Source: Hybos culiciformis (lineage: Eukaryota; Arthropoda; Insecta; Diptera; Hybotidae). From it: a stretch of DNA of 64,000 nt. The translations under genes and the position numbers were made by a program. The notes beneath the pieces were generated by a model. That model saw only the letters and a list, made by a program, of their open reading frames with translations. It did not search any database and had not been told where the DNA came from. Where the stretch lies: NCBI GenBank assembly GCA_964007475.1, contig OZ023273.1:48733525-48797524 (forward strand). Direction: 5' to 3'. This document shows positions 48,228-58,639 of this stretch, piece after piece (position 1 is the first letter of the stretch; each line of letters opens with the position of its first letter).

Positions 48228-49181
48228 ATGCCTAAGGCTTGCTTTTCTTGTGGTAAAACATCAAATAGAACCAATCCAGGTATATTATGCAAGACCTGTG
48301 ACAAATGTTTTCATCGTGAATGTGCTAACCTATCAATTGAAATTTTCAATAAAATTGCTGGCAAGCAATTAACATGGCAATGCTCCACTTGCATAGCCGA
48401 AGATGATGATTCGAACAATACAATAATTGATGACGATTCGGATCAAAATATCAAAGAATCGCTAGACTTGCTCAAGCGAGAAATTCAAAAAATTAAATTA
48501 ATGCAAGAAACTTTTACAACATCCCTGGATAAAATAGTAGGTAACCTAGATAAGCTAAATAAATTAAATGAATCTGTTTCAAAAAATACAAAAGATATAA
48601 TTGTATTAAATGATAAAAGCGAAGTTTTGCAGAACCGGGTAGATTCACTTGAGGCTCGTCTCAATTTCTATGAACGCAAAGAAGTTGAAAATGAAGCTCT
48701 CGTACACGGTGTACCTGAGTTCAAAAACGAAAATTTACGCGAGTTGATGCATTTAATTCATACTAAATTAAATGACACTCCTTTTAATGTCGATGATGTT
48801 GTAGACATTAAAAGAATTGGTAAAGGCACCAAAGGCAGTCGACCTGTTTTGGTAAAATTTAAATCAGCCGCTTTGGCTGAAAGACTTATTTCATCGTTTA
48901 TGGGCAAAACAAACCAAAACAGAGACAAAATAGCCTCAACTGAATTTATTCGTGAAAACGAAATTGAAAATGATATTGAATTATATAAAGATAAATTTGT
49001 TTATATTACACCTAATTTAAGTTATAATGTTAAAAAATTGTTAGATAGGGCTAGTGATCTGAAAAGGGAAAATAAATTTAAATATGTATGGATTAAGAAC
49101 CATAAGGTTTATATTAAAAAGGAAGAAAATTCAAGGGCTTTCAGGATTTCTAATATAACTGATTTTAATCGTTTTATATAA
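48228..49181 (+). CDS. LINE ORF1 protein: PHD-type finger, coiled coil, RNA-binding region (317 aa)
   Basis: ORF1 proteins of LINEs bind element RNA in ribonucleoprotein particles. Residues 5-55 form a PHD-like zinc finger (C5, C8, C21, C24, H29, C32, C52, C55). Residues about 80-150 are a heptad-rich coiled coil (SLDLLKREIQKIKLM..., LNKLNESV...). Residues about 155-300 resemble the RNA-binding/C-terminal domain of LINE ORF1 (ALVHGVPEF, VDDVVDIKRIGKG, SRPVLVKF, LSYNVKKLLDRASDLKRE). The frame is uninterrupted from ATG to stop. It lies about 100 bp upstream of ORF2 on the same strand. Confidence 0.88.
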   Translation: MPKACFSCGKTSNRTNPGILCKTCDKCFHRECANLSIEIFNKIAGKQLTWQCSTCIAEDDDSNNTIIDDDSDQNIKESLDLLKREIQKIKLMQETFTTSLDKIVGNLDKLNKLNESVSKNTKDIIVLNDKSEVLQNRVDSLEARLNFYERKEVENEALVHGVPEFKNENLRELMHLIHTKLNDTPFNVDDVVDIKRIGKGTKGSRPVLVKFKSAALAERLISSFMGKTNQNRDKIASTEFIRENEIENDIELYKDKFVYITPNLSYNVKKLLDRASDLKRENKFKYVWIKNHKVYIKKEENSRAFRISNITDFNRFI

Positions 49182-49282
49182 ATTTCAAAACCAAATTTTT
49201 TTCAATAAATTAATTTTTTTGTTGGCATTTTAAATTTTTCTTTTAAACTTAGTTTTTTTTTTTTCTTTTTTTTAAATTTTAG

Positions 49283-52132
49283 ATGACATTATCCATATAC
49301 TATCAAAATATAAGAGGAATACGTAGTAGAGCAACTGATGTTAAGAATTCGATTCGTTGTTGCGATTATGACATTATCTGTTTCACTGAAACCTTTCTAG
49401 ATAAAGAAGTCTGTTCAAGCGAATTTATTGATAATAGATATCTAGTGTATAGGCGTGACCGTGAAAGTTCAAATTCTAATAATGTCAAAGGTGGAGGATG
49501 TTTAATTGCAATTAAAAAACAATTACATTCGTTTAGAATAAATTCCTACGAAACAAACAATGAAGATTTGTGGGTTGGGATTCGGTGTAAAAGCACTATT
49601 TTATACATAAATTGTGTTTATATTCCCCCGCAAAGTAATTTCGAGATATACGAAGATATTTTTAATAATTGGTCATATAATAATCAAACTTTCCACAAAG
49701 ATAATACCTGTTTTTTCATAGGTGATTTTAACCTACCTAGCATAATTTGGTCACAAAACAATAACTCAAGTTTTCTGGAACCCTGTTTCGTACATAACAA
49801 AAGTGTTGAGTCCATGCTTGAGAATGCGGCGTTTTGTGAGTTGAATCAATACAATGGTATTGCAAATTTCCAAGGAAAACTTCTTGATCTAGTTTGGTCT
49901 AACATTGCTAGTAGTAACATATCAGTTTTTGAATGTGCTGATGCAATATCCAGAATTGATCCATATCATCCACCCCTTTTAATAAACTTAAATACAAATT
50001 TTAATTTTTTAGATTCGGAAAACATCATTAGAAGAAATTTTCATAAAGCCGATTACGAAATTATAAACGATATTTTCAATAACACTGATTTTACTGGGTT
50101 GTATAATTTAAATACTAATCAAGCTTTTGAAGGTTTTTATTCAATACTCAATGAAGTTATCCAAAATTATGTTCGATTGCCTTGTTGTGTAGAATCAAAA
50201 AAGAGCTATCCTCATTGGTTTTCAAGTAAATTGATTAATTATATTAAATTAAAAAATAATTTTCACAAAAAATTTATCAATTCAAATAATCAACAAGACA
50301 AAGTCACTTTTAAATATTTACGAAATCAAGTCAATTCTGAAAAAAACATTTGTTTTAAAAATTACATTAATTCATTGGAAAATAATATCAAAAAAGATGT
50401 AAAAAGTTTTTGGGCTTATTCTAGAAGCCTCAAGTGCAGTAATACACTTCCAAGCCAAATGCAACATAATAATAATACGTTTGTTACAAAAATTGATATT
50501 TGCGAAGCCTTTTCTTCCTTTTTCAAAGAAAACTTTTCCTTGTTACGTTCTACTTCAGCAACATTTCCTAATACGGATATCGAAACTAGAATATTTTTTA
50601 ATGAAATAAATGAAGAATTTGTGGAAAAAATTTTAAAGTCACTGGATAAAAATAAAAATAGTGGTCCTGATGGTATTCCTAATGTATTTTTTAAGAATTC
50701 TGCTTCGACTTTAGCTCGTCCTCTATCCATACTCATCAACAATTCAATAAAAGAAAAGATTTTCCCGGAGTTATTAAAGGTGTCGCGTATAATACCCATT
50801 TTCAAGAAAGGTGATCCCACTCTTGTGAGGAATTATAGACCTATATCAATACTAAACGCATTATCATTAATATACGAAACCTGTATTTATAACATAATTT
50901 TCCCTCAAATTAAACACCATATTTCGGAAACCCAACATGGCTTTATAACTGGCCGTTCTACCGTATCAAATCTTTCAGTTTTGCTCGACAATATCGCTCT
51001 GGCGCTTGACAGTGGGTCTCAAGTTGACGTCATAACGACAGATTTTGAAAAAGCGTTTGACAGAATTGATCACAATATAATAATAAAAAAATTTTTTAAT
51101 TTCGGTTTTGCTTCAAATGTTTGCGAGTGGCTTATGTCTTATCTACAAAACAGAAAATTATTTGTACAAATTGGTAGCTCTATTTCTAATTTCTTTTATT
51201 CCACGTCGGGTGTGCCACAAGGATCAAGGCTAGGACCTCTGGTTTTTACTATTTTTATAAATGATATTAACAAAAATTTTTCTTCTCCCAGCTTACTATA
51301 TTGTGATGATGCTAAGATTTACAGGGAAATATCCAGTGTTCGGGACTGCTGCTTTTTACAAAAGGACATTGAATGGTTAATCGCATGGTGTGAAGAAAAC
51401 TTTCTTACTTTAAATTACTCTAAATGTTCCACGATTACTTTCAGTAGAAAACGTACTCCCATAAGATTCGAATATAGAATGTCAAATAATGTAATACAAA
51501 GAAGTGACTCCATTACAGACTTAGGTGTTATTCTCGATTCTAAACTTCTTCTAGCTGAACACATAAATAAGGTGGTTTGTAATGCTAGTAAGGTTTGTGG
51601 ATTTATTTTCCGAGTCGGAAAAAAATTCACGAATCCAGAATCTTTCATCGTTTTGTTCAACTCCTTAGTTCGTAGCATTCTCGAATACGCTTGTGTGGTC
51701 TGGAATCCAATTTACAGAATTTATATCAATCAACTCGAAACAGTTCAGAGAAAATTTACAAGACTTTTACATTTAAAATTTCAATGTCCTTATCAAGACT
51801 ACAAACACCGTCTTATTTTTTACAACATGGTATCACTCGAACACCGCCGTATTTACCTTCAAGAAATTTTTTTACACAAAATAATAATAAATAATATTAA
51901 ATCGGAATATTTATTATCCAAAATTAATTTCAATAGCTATCAAAGAAGTCTTCGTGGCTTCCCAGCCTTGTTTCGACCACCCTTAGCAAGGACTAACCTT
52001 CTGTTTAAATCCCCTATCATTAGGGCGCAAAATGATCATAACCTCTATTTTTCCAACATTGACATCTGTTGTTCTAATTACAATCCTAAAAGCGAAATTA
52101 AAAAAATGCTAACTACCATATCACTAACCTGA
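49283..52132 (+). CDS. LINE ORF2: APE endonuclease and reverse transcriptase (949 aa)
   Basis: It nicks target DNA and copies element RNA (target-primed reverse transcription). Endonuclease: YYQNIRGIRS with N9, TETFL with E36, GDFNLPSIIW at about 147-156, and DPYHPPLL near 230. Reverse transcriptase: IIPIFKKGDPTLVRNYRPIS, TQHGFITGRST, TDFEKAFDRIDH with first catalytic D587, SGVPQGSRLGPLVF, then LLYCDDAKIY with D675 and D676. The C-terminal part has the usual ILEYACVVWNP stretch. The frame is intact for the full expected length. The catalytic box is YCDD rather than the common YADD/FADD. No RNase H domain was seen. Confidence 0.93.
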   Translation: MTLSIYYQNIRGIRSRATDVKNSIRCCDYDIICFTETFLDKEVCSSEFIDNRYLVYRRDRESSNSNNVKGGGCLIAIKKQLHSFRINSYETNNEDLWVGIRCKSTILYINCVYIPPQSNFEIYEDIFNNWSYNNQTFHKDNTCFFIGDFNLPSIIWSQNNNSSFLEPCFVHNKSVESMLENAAFCELNQYNGIANFQGKLLDLVWSNIASSNISVFECADAISRIDPYHPPLLINLNTNFNFLDSENIIRRNFHKADYEIINDIFNNTDFTGLYNLNTNQAFEGFYSILNEVIQNYVRLPCCVESKKSYPHWFSSKLINYIKLKNNFHKKFINSNNQQDKVTFKYLRNQVNSEKNICFKNYINSLENNIKKDVKSFWAYSRSLKCSNTLPSQMQHNNNTFVTKIDICEAFSSFFKENFSLLRSTSATFPNTDIETRIFFNEINEEFVEKILKSLDKNKNSGPDGIPNVFFKNSASTLARPLSILINNSIKEKIFPELLKVSRIIPIFKKGDPTLVRNYRPISILNALSLIYETCIYNIIFPQIKHHISETQHGFITGRSTVSNLSVLLDNIALALDSGSQVDVITTDFEKAFDRIDHNIIIKKFFNFGFASNVCEWLMSYLQNRKLFVQIGSSISNFFYSTSGVPQGSRLGPLVFTIFINDINKNFSSPSLLYCDDAKIYREISSVRDCCFLQKDIEWLIAWCEENFLTLNYSKCSTITFSRKRTPIRFEYRMSNNVIQRSDSITDLGVILDSKLLLAEHINKVVCNASKVCGFIFRVGKKFTNPESFIVLFNSLVRSILEYACVVWNPIYRIYINQLETVQRKFTRLLHLKFQCPYQDYKHRLIFYNMVSLEHRRIYLQEIFLHKIIINNIKSEYLLSKINFNSYQRSLRGFPALFRPPLARTNLLFKSPIIRAQNDHNLYFSNIDICCSNYNPKSEIKKMLTTISLT

Positions 52133-52594
52133 ATTATAACTTGAATCATAACATTTTTTATATTATTTAAACCTTATAAATTATATGATAATTTTTCAGA
52201 TCACTATCTTTAATTTCTTTAATTATTGTTTTTAAAAAAAAAAAAATAAAAAAAAAAAAAATAAAAAAAAAAAAAAAAAAAAAAAAAAGAAAAAAGAAAG
52301 AAGAGAAAAAAAAAAGAAAATAGGAAGAAAAAGTTTCATATGAAATAAGATTTTATATTACATGAATTTACAATTATGTATCATAGTATCCTAATATATA
52401 AGATGGAAAATGAATTCAATTTAAAATTATTATGTAAACATATATTATTTTTCATTTTTTTGATTAGATTATATTTGATTAAGCAACTTCTTTATATTTA
52501 ATGAATTTTTTATTTTAGAATTTAAGCCTGTAATTAGTTAATATAACTGTTGGTTTAAAAATGTTCAAATAAATAAATAAATAAATAAATAAAT
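52133..52594 (+). other. LINE 3' UTR and tail
   Basis: After the ORF2 stop come about 90 bp of nearly pure A broken by single T or G (52230-52325), a further AT-rich segment and finally an (AAAT)n run of about seven units. Such short-repeat tails occur in several LINE clades. Confidence 0.6.
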
Positions 52595-55500
52595 GACTAT
52601 TAAATTTTTTTTTGCTCATACAATTTCTCATTGTAACTATATGTCTATTCATGTGTAAGGAATTATAAATTTCATTCAGAAATGAAAAAAAAAATAAATA
52701 AAAAAAATTTTACTGAACATGAGTATTATTGTATACAACTTATTAGAAAAGGTTGGGTTGATTCTCATTGTAACCTCCAATAGCTTAATTTTAGTTAATT
52801 ATTTATAGTTTTACATGAGTAAAATATGTATGTAATTTTGAAACTTATATTTCTTCTACGGTAGTAGGTACTTATTACAATTTTCATTACCTAAATTATA
52901 AGATTGATAAATTTTAATGCAGGTAATCTATATATTTATTTTAATCTCATCATAATACATATATGTTCGTGAAAAATTATTCTTCTTCTATTATACAAAA
53001 AAAGATATTTTTTGCCAGACAATATTTTCTTATTTTTATATTTTTGTATATAATGAAAGTAAATAAAATTTTCAATTCTATAAAATATAACCACCTTTTA
53101 TGAGTTTCGAAACAATTTAGTCGTAATAATAAATTTATTCAAGAAAATTAAAGAAGAAGAATATAAAAGAAAAACCTAAGAAAAGAAAAAAAAAAGTAGA
53201 ACTTTTCGTAAATTTTTCTGCATTAAAGTATAATAGAAAAGTTTTCTCATTTAAATATCCCAACAGTATATTATATGATAATCAACCAGAAAATATAATT
53301 TAGTAATTATCATTAGGATAGATTTCCATGTTAAAAATTTATACGTTTTAAATAAAACCAACCACCCGTAATGAAGAAGAAATAAATTTTTTTTTCTGTT
53401 CTTAACTTGAAAAATTTTTTTTTTATTGAAGGTACATTTAGAAAAAGGCTCTATTCAAGCAAATTAATATATGAAAACCCAATAGCTTATTTTATTCTAA
53501 GAACAATTATTCATAAATATCATTTTTGTTCAAAATTATTTTTATCGTATTCGTATTTAAAAATATTCCAGTTAAATTTCAATTTTCATTGCAAAAAGTA
53601 TATCTATTAGTTAAAAAAAGAATAAACCACTTTTATTCCGATTTTATGATTGCCGTTTTCATTGGAAAAAGTACACATAAGTTAAAAAAGGCTCATTAAA
53701 TGTCAGAATTATTCTGGAATTTCGCATAATTCACTAATATTCCCTGATACGATAATGAAATGTTTTTTATTCACATTAAATATCTTCATTCTGGAATCAT
53801 TAATTTTTATGATCTTTTTATGATCTAAAAATGTTTTTTTCATACATAACTTTGTAAATTATCTGATGAATCCCTAATATGGTTAAATCAAATACTTGCT
53901 ATTCCATAAAATCGACATAATTACCGAGCATTTTTTTTTTGGGAATTTCTGAAAACTTTAGGCTTCGAATCAAAATATACATGTAAAAATATACATATTT
54001 TGAATTTTTTAAAAATCATATCGGTCTCATAATATTATTATATAAAACAATGTCGAATTGAAATAAATGTTTAATTACCTTAATATATAGTAAGTTATTA
54101 ATATACTAAGAAATACGACTACATAATTTAATATGTAGGTTTATAAAATGTTTCAAATATCGGAAATTATTAATCGAAGTTTTTAGTTAAAAATTTAAGT
54201 GAGAATAAGTGTATTGTATGTTTCTATGCAAATTATTCATTTTATTTGATTTAATTACATTAACTTTGTGTGTTAGAAAATGAAGTTCTAAATTTTGATT
54301 CACATGAAAAAATAAATTAAAAATAAACACTATGCAATGCAGACCTAGTTTTTCATCATTTGAAAATAGAAACGAAAATATTAAATTAAGAAAAATATGT
54401 GGAAAAATATTTTTTATTTATTTTTTTTCAACCAGTTGAAAACTTCTAGATCCATTTCAAAGATATCCATTTATATATATATGTATATTTTTTTTATTCT
54501 TATGATTTTAGCTTTCTCTCCTTTGTTCTTTGATGAACTTTTTCTTCTACAAAAATGGTTTTCTTTTTAATGTTCCTTCTCATTTAATTTTTATTGAAAA
54601 AAATATTATTTTTTTTTTTATTTGGTAGCAAGATATTTTCTAATAAGATTCTCCTTTATTTCTGTGTACTTTTTGTGCATTAAAATTGTAAAGTCTGAAA
54701 ATCATGACGTCTAAGAAATTGATACATTTTTTTGTGCAGTAGAAAATAAAGTTTATGATAATTATTTTTTAATGAAAATTTTTAACATAATATATTATAT
54801 AGGTATGATAAATTCAATCATAACTTCTTTAAGAGTTAACGCCAGCGCACATACTGGATATTTATAACTATATATGATCTTACAATCATAAAGTCTAAAT
54901 ATCTAATTTAAAAATGATTAAAAATGTAGTAAATTTCGAAAATTTCAAGTATAATATGACTGCAGATAGGTTTTCTGATTGAAACTCTGTACGTTTATAA
55001 ACATCAAAGATATTTATGAATAAAAGTTGTTGAATTCGATATCGCTATTAGAATTAATTTTTTGTGACTTCAGTAAATTAGTATAAGTAAGCACTTTTTA
55101 AGAGTTAAAAGTTTAAACTTTTTGATTTTAAATTTGGTGTGTCACATAGTCATATTTATCGCATAGTGTATTACATAGTCAGTCAATGCAACCAATGCAA
55201 CTCTACCGCACTTTACCTGTATATCTCAAATCGAAATATTATTCAAATAAAATATTATTTCTATCCGTACAAATAAATATTCGTAGCAATTTAGATATTT
55301 TTTTATGTTCCTTTATATATACTTCATTTAAAATTTCATAAATCGTATAAAATTTCATAAAGATATAATAAGAAATTTGCAGTTAACAATCATATTCGCA
55401 AGGGTATAATTTGAATTTCCCTTGATTTTTTTTAAAATAAAATATTTAGAATATATATAAGTTCATATGATATAGGAATGAATAAAAAAATAATTCAAAT

Positions 55501-56109
55501 TATGGAACTATAATAGTAACATAAATTACCAAAAACGAAAAAAAATAAAAAAATAAAAATGAGTTATGTATGTTTTTTTTTAATTTTCATTTTTTTTTTT
55601 TTCATCAGGGAAACTTGGATTATTTATCTTTGATTATTTCATAAGCACCAATTTAAAAAAGAAAAAATGTTAATCTAATTTTTAGTAAATAATTTAGCTC
55701 ATTTTTGCATAATTACATAAAAATATTAGTACTTAAGTAAAATTAACCAAAATCATAAGAACTACTTATATTCAAATCTTAAAGATATTTGTAGTTGTGT
55801 TTGTACGTCTATATTTTTTCTATTTATGTTTCTTCCAATCGTACCCTGCAGTTGGAAATTGTGGTTACTATGAAGTAAAGCAAAATTTTATTTATATTGT
55901 GTATTTAATTTATTCTAAGGACATTATGAAATATAACTTATAGTGTTCCTAATAAAACTCAAAAGTTAAAATCACATAGGTACTTAGTAAAATAAATATA
56001 ATATAATTATAATAGCAACTTAATTAACAACTTCAAATTAAATGTTAAAGCTAAGATATAAAGCTAATCTTAAAAGTTTAATTCAAATATTTATAGATTT
56101 TTTAATTTA
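52595..56109. other. AT-rich intergenic stretch
   Basis: No gene, RNA or repeat end recognised. Long A/T runs and short phenylalanine/lysine-rich open frames only (for example 53407-53610). Confidence 0.4.
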
Positions 56110-56305
56110 TTATTTTTTGTTTTTATAGGTATGTATATTTAAAATAATCGTATTTCAATAAAGTCATTTCATCTTCAGTATATAGTTATTTATATCATAA
56201 TGATTGTAAATTTCAAAATTACTGCTTGCATTTTATTTCTATCTTTTTATTGAAAATTTATTTTAATTTTCAAAACCTAATTTTTAAAATAATTGCATCG
56301 AATTT
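56110..56305. repeat. Left diverged direct repeat flanking the tandem-array block
   Basis: The text TTAAAATAATCGTATTTCAA, then CATTTCATCTTCAGTATATA, GTTATTTATATCATAATG and, later, AAAATAATTGCATCGAA reappears in the same order at 60665-60862 (TTAAAATAATCTTATTTTAA, CTTTCATCTTCAGTAG, TTATTTATCTCATAATG, AAAATAATTGCAACGAA). Confidence 0.6.
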
Positions 56306-56572
56306 TTATTAATTTGAAAAAATTGAAATAGTGCCATAAAATTATTATGTCGTTGCTTGGAGAAAAACGCTTTCAGAGTGCCTCAGATACTGAATACAGT
56401 AGTAATTTGTACTAGGCAGATTTAATGCAACTATTTTTAGAAGTTGTTTAATTAGTTTTTGAATAAATTAAATAAAACGCAAAAGTGTTTAAAAAAATAA
56501 TAAAATTAAGCTACTTGTTACTTCTTTTATTCAAAAAGTTTAATTCAAAAGTTTATTACTTTTTTTTTTATT

Positions 56573-56626
56573 GAAGTTTATACTTCTTTAGCGACGTTGG
56601 AAGAAATTTGGTAGAGGGTAAAAATC
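56573..56626. repeat. Boundary motif S, copy 1
   Basis: GAAGTTTATACTTCTTTAGC then GACGTTGG...TTTGGTAGAGGGTAAAA. The first 14 bases are an imperfect palindrome (GAAGT/ACTTC). The motif recurs at 58364 and 60480. This copy and the second are followed by the same leader of about 75 bp (AATCCATTTTCAT, AGAATCGTCATCATTTTTCT). Confidence 0.8.
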
Positions 56627-56721
56627 CATTTTCATATAGAATTTTTCTGAGAATCGTCATCATTTTTCTGAGAATCGTCCGTCATCATTTTTCAAATATT
56701 AAAAAAAAAAAACAAATCATA

Positions 56722-56757
56722 ATTGGGTTCGAACCTGGCACCTTCAGACTTATTTTT
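56722..56757 (-). repeat. Half tRNA-like sequence, antisense
   Basis: On the minus strand it reads TAAGTCTGAAGGTGCCAGG followed by TTCGAACCCAAT, the anticodon-arm 3' side and T-arm of the tRNA-like unit seen in sense orientation at 58521-58593. It is cut off where array A begins. Confidence 0.6.
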
Positions 56758-58363
56758 TTATCAAAAAAATTATTTTCGATGAAATAAAGGTTAGTTGGCT
56801 TAAAATTTTGGGTAATAGTAGAAGGAGTAGGGTCCACCCGTCCCAAAAAAAAATTTTTTTTTTGTTTTTAATTGTAAAAGTTACCTGGCGTTAAATGAAC
56901 GTGGAGGCGAGGGGTCTCCTACCCAAAAAAGACCAAAATTTTTTTTTTATCAAAAAAATTATTTTCGATGAAATAAAGGTTAGTTGGCTTAAAATTTTAA
57001 GTAGTAGTAGAAGGAGTAGGGTCTACCCGGCCCAAAAAAAAATTTTTTTTTATTTTTTTAATTGTAAAAGTTACCTGTCGTTAAATGAACGTGACCGGCA
57101 TGAAAATTTTGGATCGGAACAGGAGGCGAGGGGGTCTCCTACTCAAAAAAGACCAACATTTTTTTTTTATCAAAAAAATTATTTTCGATGAAATAAAGGT
57201 TAGTTGGCTTAAAATTTTAAGTAGTAGTAGAAGGAGTAGGATCTACCCGGCCCAAAAAAAATTTTTTTTTTATTTTTTTAATTGTAAAAGTTACCTGTCG
57301 TTAAATGAACGTGACCGGCATGAAAATTTTGGATCGGAACAGGAGGCGAGGGGGTCTCCTACTCAAAAAAGACCAAAAAATTTTTTTTAACAAAAAAATT
57401 ATTTTCGATGAAATAAAGGTTAGTTGGCTTAAAATTTTGGGTAGTAGAAGGAGGAGTAGGGTCGACCCGGCCCAAAAAAAATTTTTTTTTTGTTTTTAAT
57501 TGTAAAAGTTACCTGTCGTTAAATGAACGTGGCCGGCATGAAAATTTTGGATCGGAGCAGGAGGCGAGGGGGTCTCCTACCCAAAAAAGACCAACATTTT
57601 TTTTTTATCAAAAAAATTATTTTCGATGAAATAAAGGTTAGTTGGCTTAAAATTTTGGGTAGTAGAAGGAGGAGTAGGGTCGACCCGGCCCAAAAAAATT
57701 TTTTATTTTATTTTTTTAATTGTAAAAGTTACCTGTCGTTAAATGAACGTGGCCGGCATGAAAATTTTGGATCGGAGCAGGAGGCGAGGGGTCTCCTACC
57801 CAAAAAAGACCAAAATTTTTTTTTTATCAAAAAAATTATTTTCGATGAAATAAAGGTTAGTTGGCTTAAAATTTTAAGTAGTAGTAGAAGGAGTAGGGTC
57901 TACCCGGCCCAAAAAAAATTTTTTTTTTTTTTTTTAATTGTAAAAGTTACCTGTCGTTAAATGAACGTGACCGGCATGAAAATTTTGGATCGGAACAGGA
58001 GGCGAGGGGGTCTCCTACTCAAAAAAGACCAAAATTTTTTTTTTATCAAAAAAATTATTTTCGATGAAATAAAGGTTAGTTGGCTTAAAATTTTGGGTAT
58101 TAGTATAAGGAGTAGGGTCCACCCGGCCCAAAAAAATTTTTATTTTATTTTTTTAATTATAAACGTTAAATGAACGTGGCCGGCATGAAAATTTTGGATG
58201 GGAGCAGGAGGGGGAGGGGGTCTCCTACCCAAAAAAGACCAACATTTTTTTTTTATCAAAAAAATTATTTTCGATGAAATAAAGGTTAGTTGGCTTAAAA
58301 TTTTGGGTAGTAGTAGAAGGAGTAGGGTCGACCCGGCCAAAAAAAATTTTTTATTTTATTTTT
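56758..58363. repeat. Tandem array A: 8 units of about 219 bp
   Basis: Each unit holds TTATTTTCGATGAAATAAAG, GGTTAGTTGGCTTAAAATTT, GTAGTAGAAGGAGTAGGGT, a poly-A/poly-T block, ATTGTAAAAGTTACCTG, TTAAATGAACGTG and GGAGGCGAGGGGGTCTCC. Occurrences of the first motif near 56777, 56967, 57185, 57405, 57623, 57843, 58062 and 58271 give the period. The first unit lacks about 30 bp around the GGCATGAAAATTTTGG segment. Four or more open frames of about 60-145 codons on the plus strand repeat with the unit and are not genes. Confidence 0.93.
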
Positions 58364-58417
58364 GAAGTTAATACTTCTTTAGCGGCGTTTGATGAATTTT
58401 GGTAGAGGGTAAAAATC
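58364..58417. repeat. Boundary motif S, copy 2
   Basis: GAAGTTAATACTTCTTTAGC then GGCGTTTGATGAATTTTGGT and AGAGGGTAAAAATCCATTTT. It lies exactly where array A ends and is followed by the same AGAATCGTCATCATTTTTCT leader as copy 1. Confidence 0.8.
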
Positions 58418-58520
58418 CATTTTCATGTAAAATTTTTCTCAGAATCGTCATCATTTTTCTCAGAAAAATAAGAATAAGAATACTTATTTTTTTATTATAT
58501 GTAAGAAACCCAAAACCATA

Positions 58521-58593
58521 TGGACAGTATGGCTTAGTGGCTACAACATCAGACTGTAAGTCTGAAGGTGCCTGGTTCGATTCCCAATGACAA
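58521..58593 (+). repeat. tRNA-like (SINE-type) sequence, possible tRNA-Tyr derivative
   Basis: Box A-like TGGCTTAGTGGCTA, an anticodon arm TCAGA-CTGTAAG-TCTGA (centre GTA, the Tyr anticodon), and box B GGTTCGATTCC are present with normal spacing. The acceptor ends do not pair and the T stem has mismatches, so it is not a working tRNA. It lies between boundary motif copy 2 and array B. Confidence 0.6.
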
Positions 58594-58639
58594 GATTTTT
58601 TAATTTCAAATATATGTATATATAGGGCCCAATATTACA

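Larger units (their letters stand above)
48100..52594 (+). mobile_element. Non-LTR retrotransposon (LINE) with both ORFs open
   Basis: ORF1 (48228-49181) and ORF2 (49283-52132) are separated by about 100 bp and followed by a 3' UTR with long A-rich runs (52230-52325) and a terminal (AAAT)n-type tail at about 52566-52594. An APE endonuclease plus reverse transcriptase without an evident RNase H domain, and a PHD-finger ORF1, point to the Jockey/CR1 group. I do not assign a clade. The 5' boundary is approximate. Confidence 0.85.

Noticed and set aside
50416..50820. 134-codon minus-strand open frame within the LINE
   Set aside because: It is antisense to the intact ORF2 coding sequence.
56895..58173. 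Series of overlapping plus-strand open frames of 60-145 codons
   Set aside because: All repeat the array A unit (KKIIFDEIKVSWLKIL...), restart in each unit and have no independent features.
58521..58593. Functional tRNA-Tyr gene
   Set aside because: The acceptor ends do not pair and the T stem has mismatches; animal tRNA-Tyr genes also usually contain an intron. It was kept only as tRNA-like or SINE sequence.
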